Numbered from the stretch's first letter, positions 10,454-18,971 are shown. The stretch is DNA of 64,000 nucleotides from Pseudomonas cremoricolorata (GCF_000759535.1 NZ_CP009455.1:1798001-1862000), one strand, 5' to 3'. The notes: generated from the letters alone by a model not told the origin. Translations and numbers: made by a program.

Positions 10454-10549
10454 CCGTGTGGGCCGCGCCATTGCCGGGGTTGCGCTGGCAGGAAGGTAAA
10501 CCCCACAATGTTCGCTTTCCTTATCAACCTGTTCGGATCTGCTGACTCT

Positions 10550-11434
10550 ATGCGTATGCGCCTGATGCTGTTGGGTGGTGGCAATGCCCTCGGGCAAGCG
10601 CTGATTCGTCTCGGGGCCGAGGAAAACATCGGATTTCTCGCACCGCGGCCACCCGAAGACGGCTGGGATGCCGCAAGCCTGACCCAGTTGCTCGACGACA
10701 ATCGTCCCGATGCGCTGATAAACCTTGCCTATTATTTCGACTGGTTCCAGGCCGAGTCGGTCAGCGACCAGCGCCTGACCCAGCAGGAACGTGCGGTGGA
10801 GCGCCTGGCTGAACTGTGCCAGCACCACCAGATCACCCTTGTGCAGCCCTCCAGCTACCGCGTGTTCGATGGCTCACGGGCTACCGCATACAGCGAAAAG
10901 GACGAGCCGGTACCGCTCGGTCAGCGCGGCCAGGCCCTGTGGCGGATCGAGCAAAGCGTGCGCGCCGCTTGCCCGCAGCACATCCTGCTACGTTTCGGCT
11001 GGGTGCTCGACGAGAGCATCGACGGCCTGCTGGGGCGCTTCCTGACCCGCGCCGAGCTGCCGCAGGAGTTGCTGCTGGCCGATGACCGACGCGGCAATCC
11101 AACGCCGGTAGACGATGCCGCGCGGGTAATCATCTCGGTGCTCAAGCAGCTCGATTGCGCCGCGCCGCTGTGGGGGACGTACCATTACGCCGGCAACGAG
11201 GCGACCACTCCGGTGGTACTCGGCCAGGCGATTCTCGCCGAAGCGTCGCAGCGTCGTACCCTGGCCATTCAGGTGCCCAGTGCGCAAGCCCATGCGGCCA
11301 GCCTCGACGCCAGCGAAGAGCCGCAGAACGCGGTGCTGGCCTGCAAGAAGATCCTGCACACCTTCGGCATCAAGCCGCGTGCCTGGCGCGCTGGACTGCC
11401 CCCTCTACTAGAGCGCTTCTACCGAAATGTCTGA
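10550..11434 (+). CDS. RmlD-like sugar-nucleotide reductase (SDR family)
   Basis: This 294-residue extended short-chain dehydrogenase begins with a Rossmann beta strand and glycine turn (LMLLGGGNALGQAL). A middle QPSSYRVFDG segment and a C-terminal substrate-binding part resemble dTDP-4-dehydrorhamnose reductase. The usual Tyr-x3-Lys pair is not obvious to me, so activity is uncertain. The start is debatable: ATG 10550 puts the Rossmann fold at the N-terminus as usual, whereas ATG 10508 has a better ribosome binding site (AGGAAGG) and adds 14 residues. It overlaps the next epimerase gene by 8 bases, so the two are translationally coupled. Confidence 0.8.
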   Translation: MRMRLMLLGGGNALGQALIRLGAEENIGFLAPRPPEDGWDAASLTQLLDDNRPDALINLAYYFDWFQAESVSDQRLTQQERAVERLAELCQHHQITLVQPSSYRVFDGSRATAYSEKDEPVPLGQRGQALWRIEQSVRAACPQHILLRFGWVLDESIDGLLGRFLTRAELPQELLLADDRRGNPTPVDDAARVIISVLKQLDCAAPLWGTYHYAGNEATTPVVLGQAILAEASQRRTLAIQVPSAQAHAASLDASEEPQNAVLACKKILHTFGIKPRAWRAGLPPLLERFYRNV

Positions 11435-12359
11435 TGCCCCCGTTCTTATCACCGGCGGCGCCGGCTTCATCGGCTCGCACCTGTGCGACGCGCTGCTGGC
11501 GAGCGGTCAGCGCGTGCGGGTGCTGGATGACCTGTCCACTGGCAAGCCTGGCAACCTGCAACTCGATCACCCGCACCTTGAGCTGATTCAAGGCGATGTC
11601 GCCGACAGCGCCCTGGTGCTGCGCGCCGCGCAAGGTTGTCGCGCCGTGGTGCACCTGGCCGCAGTGGCCTCGGTGCAGGCGTCCGTGGATGATCCGGTGA
11701 AAACCCACCAGAGCAATTTCATCGGCACCCTGAACGTTTGCGAAGCCCTGCGCGTGCACGGCATTCGGCGGGTGCTGTTCGCCTCCAGCGCGGCGGTGTA
11801 CGGCAACAATGGCGAAGGGCAGGCCATCGCTGAAGACACGCCCAAGGCGCCGTTGACGCCCTATGCGGTGGATAAGCTCGCCAGCGAGCAGTACCTGGAT
11901 TTCTACCGCCGCCAGCACGGCCTGGAGCCGGTGGTGTTTCGCTTCTTCAACATCTTCGGTCCGCGCCAGGACCCTTCGTCACCGTATTCAGGGGTCATCA
12001 GCATCTTCTGTCAGCGCGCGCTGCAGCAGTTGCCGATCACCGTGTTCGGCGATGGTGAGCAGACCCGTGACTTCCTCTACGTCACCGACCTGGTGCAGAT
12101 CATGCAACAGGCGCTGGATCAGCCTCGGGTCGAGGAGGGCGCGGTGAACATCGGCCTGAACCAGGCCACCTCGCTCAATCAACTGCTGGCCGCGCTGGGC
12201 CAGGCGCTGGACGGCCTGCCGGCAATCAGCCACCTGCCGGCACGTTCCGGCGACATTCGTCACTCGCGGGCCGACAACAGCCGCCTGCTGGCGCGCTTCA
12301 TCCTGGCCGAGCCGACTGCTCTGGTGGATGGTCTGCGCGAGCTGCTCAAGCAGCCCTGA
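11427..12359 (+). CDS. NAD-dependent epimerase/dehydratase (GalE/WbpP-like)
   Basis: This 310-residue extended SDR has the NAD-binding motif GGAGFIGSHL (residues about 10-19). The catalytic Ser region is LFASSAAVYG, and YAVDK is the Tyr-x3-Lys pair. FNIFGPRQDP is the conserved segment of UDP-sugar 4-epimerases. It probably interconverts a nucleotide sugar for cell-surface polysaccharide. It is coupled to the preceding RmlD-like gene by an 8-base overlap and is followed by a strong hairpin before convergent oprG. Confidence 0.9.
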   Translation: MSDAPVLITGGAGFIGSHLCDALLASGQRVRVLDDLSTGKPGNLQLDHPHLELIQGDVADSALVLRAAQGCRAVVHLAAVASVQASVDDPVKTHQSNFIGTLNVCEALRVHGIRRVLFASSAAVYGNNGEGQAIAEDTPKAPLTPYAVDKLASEQYLDFYRRQHGLEPVVFRFFNIFGPRQDPSSPYSGVISIFCQRALQQLPITVFGDGEQTRDFLYVTDLVQIMQQALDQPRVEEGAVNIGLNQATSLNQLLAALGQALDGLPAISHLPARSGDIRHSRADNSRLLARFILAEPTALVDGLRELLKQP

Positions 12360-12381
12360 GCTTATTTCAGACGCACATGAA

Positions 12382-12417
12382 AACGCCCCACCTCCGCTGT
12401 CGCGGGGGTGGGGCGTT
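12382..12417. terminator. Convergent hairpin between epimerase and oprG
   Basis: AACGCCCCACC (12382-12392) is perfectly complementary to GGTGGGGCGTT (12407-12417) across a 14-base loop. It lies between converging genes. There is no long T run on either side, so termination efficiency is unclear. Confidence 0.75.
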
Positions 12418-12435
12418 GCTCTGACTGGGGTCAGA

Positions 12436-13119
12436 TCAGAACTTGTAGCCGATACCGACCATGTAGACCCATGGGTCGACTTCGACGTTGACCTTGGTCT
12501 TGCCAACGCCCAGGGCGCTTGGCCCGTCGATGGTGGCCTTGGTGTTGATGTCGACGTACCAGACCGCGGCGTTGACCAGCAGGTTGTCAGTGAGCATGTA
12601 GTCCATGCCCAGCTGGCCGGCCAGGCCTACCGAGTCTTGCAGCTTCATGTTGCTGAAGCCTTGCTGCTTGCGCGAGCTGCTCAGTTCTTCATCGAAAAAC
12701 AGCGTGTAGTTGACGCCGATACCCGCGTAGGGCTGGAACTTCGAGGAGGCGTCCATCGGGTAGTACTGCAACGAAAGGGTGGGTGGCAGTTGCTTGATGT
12801 CGGCCAGCTTGCCATCGAGGCCTGCGCCCAGGCCCTTGACGCCAACGGTGTGCTTGAACGGGGTGGCGGCCAGCAGTTCGATACCGACGTGCTCGGTGAG
12901 CATGTAGGCGAAGGCCAGGCCCAGCTGGGTGTCGCTGTTGAGGGTGGCCTTGGTGCCCGATACCCGTGCGCCGTCGAGCTTGATTTCGCCGCTGTCTTCG
13001 TTGGGCGCGGTGGTGATGGCGCCGGAACGCAGGATGAAATCACCCGCCTGATAAGCGTGGGCAGCCGGCGCTGCCAGGGCCAGGGCGATCAGCGAGGCAC
13101 CGAGCAAGGACTTGTTCAT
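12436..13119 (-). CDS. oprG: OmpW-family outer-membrane protein OprG
   Basis: This 227-residue protein has a clear signal peptide (MNKSLLGASLIALALAAPAAHA, cleaved before YQAG) and then an 8-stranded beta barrel ending in the outer-membrane signature aromatic residue (GIGYKF). OmpW conserved parts are present: an early LRSGAITTAPNEDSG and a mid YYPMDASSKFQPYAGIGVNY. OprG/OmpW proteins form narrow hydrophobic channels for small or apolar molecules. A TTGA-N6-TCAA palindrome about 70 bases upstream suggests oxygen-responsive control by ANR, which is established for P. aeruginosa oprG. The neighbouring zinc operon and epimerase match the arrangement I remember from P. aeruginosa. Confidence 0.93.
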   Translation of the reverse strand: MNKSLLGASLIALALAAPAAHAYQAGDFILRSGAITTAPNEDSGEIKLDGARVSGTKATLNSDTQLGLAFAYMLTEHVGIELLAATPFKHTVGVKGLGAGLDGKLADIKQLPPTLSLQYYPMDASSKFQPYAGIGVNYTLFFDEELSSSRKQQGFSNMKLQDSVGLAGQLGMDYMLTDNLLVNAAVWYVDINTKATIDGPSALGVGKTKVNVEVDPWVYMVGIGYKF

Positions 13120-13184
13120 GGAAGCTCCGAAAGGACGTTATGAAGTGAATGGCGCAATGGTACGGAGCGGCCTTAGCGCAAGAT

Positions 13185-13198
13185 TTGACACAGCTCAA
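13185..13198 (-). promoter_or_regulatory. Putative ANR/FNR box upstream of oprG
   Basis: TTGACACAGCTCAA reads as TTGA-N6-TCAA, the FNR/ANR half-site geometry. It is centred about 72 bases upstream of the oprG ATG. The inner bases deviate from TTGAT-N4-ATCAA on both sides. Confidence 0.6.
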
Positions 13199-13226
13199 CA
13201 AAGCGTTGGGGTCAGGGAACTCTTGC

Positions 13227-13784
13227 TCACTTCAATTCGTAGGCGTAGATCTTCTCGGCTTCCATCTGATACCCCGACTCGGCCAGCTCGCTGCTCGAAT
13301 GCGCGACCTTGAGCGTGCCCTCGATCCAGTACGGCTGGTAGAGGTCTTCAACGCGCACGCCCATTTCGCTGACGATGTGCACGATCTGGTTGGCCGGGGG
13401 CGGTGGCACGTGGATGCAGGCGCCGTAGTACGGCACCAGTAGAAACTCGGTGGTGCGGCCTTCCTCGCTGACTTCCAGCGGCACGATGTAACCGGGCAGC
13501 TTGATCATCTGGCCGTCCAGTGCCTGCACCACCGGGGCGTTGGGCGCTGGTTGCAGCGCCGCTGGCGCCGACTCGGCCGACAGCGCATCGCTCAGTTGCG
13601 ACAGGTCGTGCAGCGGCGCCATCTGCGGCTCGATGATCGGCGCGCCCTCGGGGATCAGCGCCGGCCAGTCGAGCTCACGCGGCTCGCCCGCCCAGACAGG
13701 GGCGATCAGCGCCAGCATCAGCAGCAGAATCAGTGTCAGCGCGCCCGGTCCCAGGCGTTTTGCCGGTGGCATGCGGCGGTTCAT
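13227..13784 (-). CDS. Secreted DUF3299 protein, last gene of zinc-type operon
   Basis: The protein has 185 residues from ATG 13784 (MNRRMPPAKR). A hydrophobic signal segment (LTLILLLMLALIAP) ends at VWA before GEPRELDW. The C-terminal two thirds carry the DUF3299 pattern: LPGYIVPLE, then LLVPYYGACIHVPPPPANQIV and a late WIEGTLKV. It is therefore periplasmic or membrane-anchored. It starts 11 bases after the permease stop, so it belongs to the same operon. The homologous P. aeruginosa operon (PA4063-PA4066, as I remember) is induced by zinc limitation through Zur. Its biochemical role is unknown; the Cys in the GACIHVPPP motif could bind metal or haem. Confidence 0.85.
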   Translation of the reverse strand: MNRRMPPAKRLGPGALTLILLLMLALIAPVWAGEPRELDWPALIPEGAPIIEPQMAPLHDLSQLSDALSAESAPAALQPAPNAPVVQALDGQMIKLPGYIVPLEVSEEGRTTEFLLVPYYGACIHVPPPPANQIVHIVSEMGVRVEDLYQPYWIEGTLKVAHSSSELAESGYQMEAEKIYAYELK

Positions 13785-13795
13785 CGCGGGCGGCC

Positions 13796-15061
13796 TCACA
13801 GGTGGATCGACAGGCCGTCGGCCAGTGACTGTCGGTAGGCGCGCCAGGCCGGCACGCTGCCCATCAGCAAGGCGGCGGCGAAGATCAGCCCCAGCAGGCT
13901 CCACTCGTGGGCGCTGGGCCAGGCCAGGGGCAGGTACAGACCGTAGTTGGCTTGCACGTAGCCTTGGGCGAGGGCAATGCCCGCATACAGCAGGGCCAGA
14001 CCGGCGACGATACCGGCCGCGGCCAGGGCAGCGGCCTCCAGCACCAGCAAGCCGCCGATGTGCCAGGGCCGTGCGCCCACCGAGCGGAGAATCGCCATCT
14101 CCCGGCGCCGCTCGTTGAGGCTGGTGAGAATCGCCGTGAGCATGCCGATCAGGCCGGTCAGCACGACGAACAGCGACACCACGAACAGCGCCTGCTCGGC
14201 GGTGCTCATCAGGCTCCACAACTCTTGCAGGGCCACCCCAGGCAGAATCGCCAGCAGCGGTTCGTTGCGAAATTCGTTGATTTCGCGCTGCACGCTGAAG
14301 GTGGCGATCTTGTTGTTCAGGCCAAGCATGAAAGCCGTGATGGCCGCCGGCTGCAAGTCCATGGCGCGCGCCTGTTCGGCGCTGATGCGCCCGGCACCGC
14401 GGGCGGGCACGCCGTTGTGCCAGTCGATGTGAATGGCTTCCATGCCCGCCAGGCTGATGTGCAGGGTGCGGTCGACCGGGGTACCGGTGCGCTTGAGCAC
14501 GCCGACCACGGTGAACGGCTTGTCGTCGTGCTTGACCAGGCTCACCGCAGCGATGCCGTGGGCCAGCACCAGGTGATCGCCCAGCGTGTAGTGCAGCGCT
14601 TCGGCGACTTCCGCGCCGAGCACCACCTCGAATGGATCGTCGGCGAAGGCGCGGCCCTGCGCCAGTTGCAGGTTCTGCCGGTGGCCGTACTGGTAGTGGT
14701 CGAAATACGCCGCGCTGGTGCCCATGACCCGGTAGCCGCGGTGTGAGTCGCCCAAAGAAATCGGAATCGCCCACTTCACCCGGGGGTCGTTGGCGTAGTG
14801 CTGGAAACTGTCCCAGCGAATGTTGTTGGTGGCGTTGCCGATGCGAAACACCGAATACAGCAGCAGATTCACCGACCCTGAGCGGGCACCGACGATCAGG
14901 TCAGTGCCGCTGATGGTGCTGGCGAAGCTGGCGCGGGCTTCGGTACGCACGCGCTCCACCGCCAGCAGCAGGCACACCGAGAGGGCAATGGCGAACGCCG
15001 TGAGCAGCGCAGTGAAACGCCGGTTGGCCAGGCTGGCCAGGGCAATACGAAGCAGGTGCAT
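13796..15061 (-). CDS. ABC transporter permease, FtsX/MacB-like
   Basis: This 421-residue inner-membrane protein has the four-helix FtsX/MacB topology: one helix near residues 10-35, a large periplasmic domain, then three helices in the last 150 residues. The cytoplasmic loop NERRREMAILRSVGARPWHI is the FtsX-family signature that contacts the ATPase. Such proteins are usually mechanotransmitters or extruders of lipoproteins and periplasmic cargo rather than solute pumps. The ATG (15061-15059) shares one base with the ATPase stop, so the genes are translationally coupled. Membership in the Zur-type operon suggests a role in metal starvation. Confidence 0.92.
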   Translation of the reverse strand: MHLLRIALASLANRRFTALLTAFAIALSVCLLLAVERVRTEARASFASTISGTDLIVGARSGSVNLLLYSVFRIGNATNNIRWDSFQHYANDPRVKWAIPISLGDSHRGYRVMGTSAAYFDHYQYGHRQNLQLAQGRAFADDPFEVVLGAEVAEALHYTLGDHLVLAHGIAAVSLVKHDDKPFTVVGVLKRTGTPVDRTLHISLAGMEAIHIDWHNGVPARGAGRISAEQARAMDLQPAAITAFMLGLNNKIATFSVQREINEFRNEPLLAILPGVALQELWSLMSTAEQALFVVSLFVVLTGLIGMLTAILTSLNERRREMAILRSVGARPWHIGGLLVLEAAALAAAGIVAGLALLYAGIALAQGYVQANYGLYLPLAWPSAHEWSLLGLIFAAALLMGSVPAWRAYRQSLADGLSIHL

Positions 15062-15771
15062 CAGGCCTCCTGGGGCGTGCTGGCGCGGTTGAGATCGAGC
15101 AGCGACAGGTGGCGGTCGAACAACGGCGCCAGGCTTTGATCGTGACTGACGAACAGCAGGCTGGCGCCGGCTTCGCGGCATTCGGCGAACAGTAGACGGA
15201 TGAAGCTTTCTCGGGTATCGGCGTCGAGCGCCGAGGTCGGCTCGTCGGCGATCACCAGTTCTGGTTGGCCGATCAGCGCCCTGGCGGCTGCCACGCGCTG
15301 TTGCTGGCCAATCGACAAGCTGTCGGCACGCCGCGCCAGCAGCGTTTCATCGGCCAGCCCCAGATGCGCCAGCAACGCCGCTGCTGCCCGCTCGACACTG
15401 CCGAAACGCTGGCTGGCGCGCTGCGCACGGCTGCGGGAAAAGCGGCAAGGCAGTTCGACGTTCTCACGCACCGACAGAAACGGCAGCAGGTTGAACTGCT
15501 GGAAGATGTAGCCGGTGTGATCGACGCGAAAACGGTCGCGGGCGCCCTGGCCGAGGGCGGCCAGGTCTTGCCCGAGCAGACGGATGCTGCCTTGCTGCGC
15601 CCGATTGACCCCGCCGAGCAGCCCCAACAGGGTGGTCTTGCCACTGCCGCTGGGACCTTTGAGGAACAACGCCTCGCCGCGCTCAAGCTGAAAGCGCGGA
15701 ATGTCGAGCAAGGGCGGTTGCCCAGGCCAGGCGAAGGTCAGATCATTCAGATCGATCAGCGGCTGGCTCAT
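15061..15771 (-). CDS. ABC transporter ATP-binding protein
   Basis: This 236-residue ATPase has Walker A GPSGSGKT (residues 39-46), Q-loop FQQFNLLPF, signature LSIGQQQRVA, Walker B LVIADEP and the switch His in FVSHD. It belongs to the MacB/LolD-like subgroup that partners FtsX-type permeases, which fits the next gene. Its ATG follows directly on the stop of the upstream His-rich protein gene (TGA then ATG). Confidence 0.94.
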   Translation of the reverse strand: MSQPLIDLNDLTFAWPGQPPLLDIPRFQLERGEALFLKGPSGSGKTTLLGLLGGVNRAQQGSIRLLGQDLAALGQGARDRFRVDHTGYIFQQFNLLPFLSVRENVELPCRFSRSRAQRASQRFGSVERAAAALLAHLGLADETLLARRADSLSIGQQQRVAAARALIGQPELVIADEPTSALDADTRESFIRLLFAECREAGASLLFVSHDQSLAPLFDRHLSLLDLNRASTPQEA

Positions 15772-16356
15772 TCAGAACGCGACCACGGCCTTGCCGGGCG
15801 TGGTTTCCAGTCCTTTCTGACCGTTCGGGCCAATCGCCTGCACGTTGATTTTCTGCGTGGCAGGGAAGGCCTTGAACAGCGGCGCCAGGTCGACCTGGGT
15901 GAGCTTGCCGGGGTTGGCGCACGTCAGCTGGTAGTGTGCATGCACGTCTGCGTGGCCGTGCTCGTGGGCATCGCCATCGTCGTCGTCAGCCTCGGGCGCA
16001 TCGCCGAACAGCGGGCTTTCCAATTCCTGGGAGTCTTCCTTGCAGCCTGCGGCGGCGGGCAGGGCGAACAGTTTCAGCGGCTGCTCGAGCTGTTGACGAG
16101 CGGCGGCGACCTTGGCCTTGTCGGCATCGCTGCTGGCGGCGTGTTCGAAGCCCACCAGGTTCATGGCCGGGCTGACCAGTTGCAGCTCCAGGGTGCTGTC
16201 GTCGAGCACGGCGTTGAGGCTGGCGACGCCGTGCTCGTGGGCCGCGAGAGTGCCGTGAGCATGGTCATGATCATGATCATGGTCGTGATCGTCGTGGGCC
16301 TGGGCAACGGCCAGTGGCAGCAAAGCGAAGGGCAGGGCAAGCAGCAGACGACGCAT
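15772..16356 (-). CDS. His-rich periplasmic DUF2796 (ZrgA-like) zinc-binding protein
   Basis: This 194-residue protein has a signal peptide (MRRLLLALPFALLPLAVAQA). Mature residues 21-35 alternate His and Asp (HDDHDHDHDHDHAHG). A second acidic/His cluster lies near residues 123-141 (DDDDGDAHEHGHADVHAH). The DUF2796 body includes LVSPAMNLVGFEHA and a Cys-containing LTCANPGKL. ZrgA-type proteins bind zinc in the periplasm and are produced under zinc limitation. It is the first gene of the operon and has a good ribosome binding site (GGAG). A TGTTATAACA palindrome lies 38 bases upstream. ATPase, permease and DUF3299 genes follow with no or minimal gaps. Confidence 0.88.
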   Translation of the reverse strand: MRRLLLALPFALLPLAVAQAHDDHDHDHDHDHAHGTLAAHEHGVASLNAVLDDSTLELQLVSPAMNLVGFEHAASSDADKAKVAAARQQLEQPLKLFALPAAAGCKEDSQELESPLFGDAPEADDDDGDAHEHGHADVHAHYQLTCANPGKLTQVDLAPLFKAFPATQKINVQAIGPNGQKGLETTPGKAVVAF

Positions 16357-16393
16357 GTAAGGCTCCGGAAGCGGATGCGGGAAGGTTTTGTGA

Positions 16394-16403
16394 TGTTATA
16401 ACA
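16394..16403 (-). promoter_or_regulatory. Putative Zur box
   Basis: TGTTATAACA is a perfect 10-bp palindrome and equals the core of gamma-proteobacterial Zur sites (ATGTTATA...TATAACAT). It lies 38-47 bases upstream of the start codon of the His-rich DUF2796 gene, where a repressor would block the promoter. Confidence 0.65.
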
Positions 16404-16492
16404 AAGGTCATTCCGGCTGCCAGAGTGCTTGGCGCAAGTTTCATGTCATGGGAGCATGCGCGGCATCGTCGGATCATGCAGAAGGTGACATC

Positions 16493-16852
16493 GTGAGAAT
16501 ACGCGGACAGATCGGCGACTGGCCGGTGGAACTGACCCTCGAACTGGAGCCCGGCGAATGGGCGCAGTTGCGCGGTCAGATCGCACCTGCCGAGCCTGAG
16601 CCCGAAGCGCAAACGCCGCGCCCGGCTATTGCGCGTGGCGATGACCGCACGTGGGAAGCCGCCAAGGCGGTGTTGCAGCAAGCGGGTGAGCTCGACGGGC
16701 CTCAACTGCTGCAGCGGCTGGAAGCATTGGCGGGTAGTGAGGTTGCCGGCAAACGCCTGCTGGTGCGCTTGCGCCATGCGGCAGAGGTCAAGGTCGAAAG
16801 TGCAGGCGATGCCCCGCTGTACCGTTGGCAGGGTAATGCGGGGCAGGGTTGA
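16493..16852 (+). CDS. Conserved hypothetical protein
   Basis: I read 119 residues from GTG 16493, with GAAGG 7 bases upstream; an ATG at 16448 would add 15 residues of unlikely sequence. The N-terminal part (RIRGQIGDWPVELTLEL) looks like a small beta domain. The linker is Pro/Glu-rich, and the C-terminal half is helical (WEAAKAVLQQAGELDG). No catalytic motif is visible and I cannot name a function. It diverges from the zinc-type operon and converges with ybbN, the two stop codons being one base apart. Confidence 0.7.
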   Translation: MRIRGQIGDWPVELTLELEPGEWAQLRGQIAPAEPEPEAQTPRPAIARGDDRTWEAAKAVLQQAGELDGPQLLQRLEALAGSEVAGKRLLVRLRHAAEVKVESAGDAPLYRWQGNAGQG

Positions 16853-16853
16853 C

Positions 16854-17729
16854 TCAATAGATGGCCGCGAACAGTTTGCGGCGGTACTGAGTGACCAACG
16901 GGTGATCGCCGCCGAGCAGTTCGAAGACCTGCAGCAACGACTTGTGCGGCAGGCCATCGGCATAGCTGCGGTTGCGCTGGAACAGCTTCAGCAAACCGTC
17001 CAGCGCCGCATCGTACTGCTGACGAGCCAGTTGCTGGATGCACAGCTGGTAGGCCGCTTCGTCATCGCCCGGGTTCTGCGCCAGGCGGCTTTTCAGCTCG
17101 GCGACTTCCGGCAGGCTGGCGGCCTGGCGCAGGAAGGTCAGCTGGGCTTTGGCGCCGGCCAGCGCGGCCTTGTGTTCGTCACCGGTCACCGCGCCGAGCA
17201 CGGTCTCGGCTTCGCCCAGTTCGCCACGCTCGGCCAGGCAGCGGGCATACAGAATCAGGCCCAAGGCATTGCTGTTGTCTTCGCTGAGCAGTTGCTTGAG
17301 GGTCGCCTCAGCTTCGGTGAAGCGGCTTTCGGCGAACAGCGCCTGGGCTTGCTCCAGCGGCGATTGTTCTTGCGCGGGCGGCAACTGCACATGGGGTTCG
17401 AGCATCGCGCGGATGGCTGACTCAGGTTGGGCGCCGGCGAACCCGTCGACCGGCTGGCCATCCTTGAACAGCACCACGGTGGGCAGGCTGCGGATACCGA
17501 ACTGGCCGACGATCTGCTGCTCGACATCACAGTTGACCTTGGCCAGCAGCAGCTCGCCGCGATATTCCTCGGCAATTTTCGCCAGCATCGGCATCAGGGC
17601 CTTGCAGGGCGCGCACCATTCGGCCCAGAAATCCACCAGTACCGGTTTGTGGAAGGAGTTCTCGATCACCGACTGCTGGAAGTCGGCCTCGGTGGCATCG
17701 AAGATGTACGGGGTGTCGGTAGCGCTCAT
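16854..17729 (-). CDS. ybbN: Thioredoxin/co-chaperone YbbN (CnoX-like)
   Basis: This 291-residue cytoplasmic protein has an N-terminal thioredoxin domain (residues 1 to about 110) with the active-site motif WCAPC (Cys39, Cys42), then a TPR region (about 120-290). In E. coli the homologue (CnoX) is a holdase that hands substrates to GroEL and protects Cys residues in hypochlorous-acid stress. This copy keeps both Cys residues, so redox activity is possible. I start it at ATG 17729 (MSATDTPYIF); the frame extends 23 codons further without family similarity. Confidence 0.92.
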   Translation of the reverse strand: MSATDTPYIFDATEADFQQSVIENSFHKPVLVDFWAEWCAPCKALMPMLAKIAEEYRGELLLAKVNCDVEQQIVGQFGIRSLPTVVLFKDGQPVDGFAGAQPESAIRAMLEPHVQLPPAQEQSPLEQAQALFAESRFTEAEATLKQLLSEDNSNALGLILYARCLAERGELGEAETVLGAVTGDEHKAALAGAKAQLTFLRQAASLPEVAELKSRLAQNPGDDEAAYQLCIQQLARQQYDAALDGLLKLFQRNRSYADGLPHKSLLQVFELLGGDHPLVTQYRRKLFAAIY

Positions 17730-17758
17730 CGTGATTCTCGCAAGGCAAGGTGACGCCA

Positions 17759-18409
17759 CTATAAAGGCTGGCGCGCCGCGTGGTACAGGCTGACGCACCG
17801 GAATTCGTGGGGTTCGGCAAGGTCCGGCAAGGTCACGGCGTGCAGCGTGCCGAGGGGGCGGTAAAGCGGATGGCTGAAATCGCGCACCCGTGAATCGGCC
17901 ACCAGCGCCTGGCGGCCGCGGCTGAGGAACTGGTCGAGCAAGGGCAGGTTGGCGCGGTCGTACAGCACATCGGCGACCAGTATCAGGTCGAAGCGGTCCG
18001 CCTCGCGGAAGAAGTCGGCGCTATAGCCCAGTTTCACCTCGTTCAGCTCGGCGTTTGCCCGGCATGCGTGCAAGGCCAGCGGGTCGAGGTCGCACACCAC
18101 CACTTCGGCGGCCCCGGCACGCGCAGCGGCGATCCCGGCAACCCCTGAGCCGGCGCCGAAGTCCAGCACGCGCTTGCCCTGCACCCAGTGCGGCTGTGCG
18201 GCCAGATACCGAGCCAGGGCCAGGCCACTGGCCCAGCAAAAGCTCCAGTACGGTGGCTCGGCCAGGATTCGCTGGGTTTCTTCACTGCTGAAGGCGCGGT
18301 CCATGTTCTGTTCGTCGAGCAGCCAAAGCTGCAGGTCGGTGCCGGGCAAGGCACTGACGGCCAGGCGCGCTTCGCCGATCAGCGCGCTCAAGGCCTGCTG
18401 CAGCGGCAC
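17759..18409 (-). CDS. Class I SAM-dependent methyltransferase (protein-lysine type)
   Basis: This 216-residue protein has the SAM-binding glycine motif [15 protein letters not shown], motif [13 protein letters not shown] and the post-motif [19 protein letters not shown] in place of NPPY is typical of the METTL20/ETFB-lysine methyltransferase-like group. [15 protein letters not shown] before motif I also fits that group. It starts with GTG at 18409, one base after the stop of the ybaY-like gene, so the two are coupled. Confidence 0.87.
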   Translation of the reverse strand: MPLQQALSALIGEARLAVSALPGTDLQLWLLDEQNMDRAFSSEETQRILAEPPYWSFCWASGLALARYLAAQPHWVQGKRVLDFGAGSGVAGIAAARAGAAEVVVCDLDPLALHACRANAELNEVKLGYSADFFREADRFDLILVADVLYDRANLPLLDQFLSRGRQALVADSRVRDFSHPLYRPLGTLHAVTLPDLAEPHEFRCVSLYHAARQPL

Positions 18410-18410
18410 C

Positions 18411-18866
18411 TCAGGGCGCCTTGTCGAAGCGAACGGGGGCGAGGGTCTGGGTCTGCGCCTGGGCGATACGCTGCGATTGCATGTGCAGAATCAACTGCCC
18501 CGACTGGCTGGCGCGGCCGCGCAGCTCGACCCGCGCGTTGGCAGGAAAGGCGTCGGGGTTGAAGCGCAGGTGATAGGCCAGCGGCTGGCCGGTGCCGGTG
18601 AGGTTGCTGTTGGCCAGCAGGCGTTGCGGACGGCCTTTGTCGTCCACCACCAGCAGCGCCAGTTCCACGTCCGCCCCCGGCGGAATGTTTTCCAGCGAAC
18701 CGTTCAGTTCGCGCTGCCAGGCGAGCAGCGGACCGGGTTCATCGACCTTCTTCACCGCCACCTTCTCGGGCGGCGCGGCCACGGCAGGTGGGGTTTTTGG
18801 ACGATCGCTGCCGCAGGCAGCCAGCAGGGCGGCGCAGCACAGCACGATGAGCGCACGAGGGTGCAT
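18411..18866 (-). CDS. YbaY-family lipoprotein
   Basis: The protein has 151 residues from ATG 18866. The lipoprotein signal is [18 protein letters not shown], with lipobox LAAC placing the lipidated Cys at residue 18. The mature part has a Pro-rich spacer and a YbaY-type beta domain ([19 protein letters not shown] and [12 protein letters not shown]). It is probably anchored in the outer membrane. YbaY relatives affect envelope homeostasis, but their molecular role is not settled. It is divergent from nrdR with about 105 bases between. Confidence 0.82.
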   Translation of the reverse strand: MHPRALIVLCCAALLAACGSDRPKTPPAVAAPPEKVAVKKVDEPGPLLAWQRELNGSLENIPPGADVELALLVVDDKGRPQRLLANSNLTGTGQPLAYHLRFNPDAFPANARVELRGRASQSGQLILHMQSQRIAQAQTQTLAPVRFDKAP

Positions 18867-18971
18867 GGGGTAATCCTTCACGGGCAGATTTCGCTGATGG
18901 TAAACCCTTTGGCTTGTCTTGCCAGTGGGATGCGCTACCATGAGGCCCCCTTTTTTCTGTTGCCTGCCACC

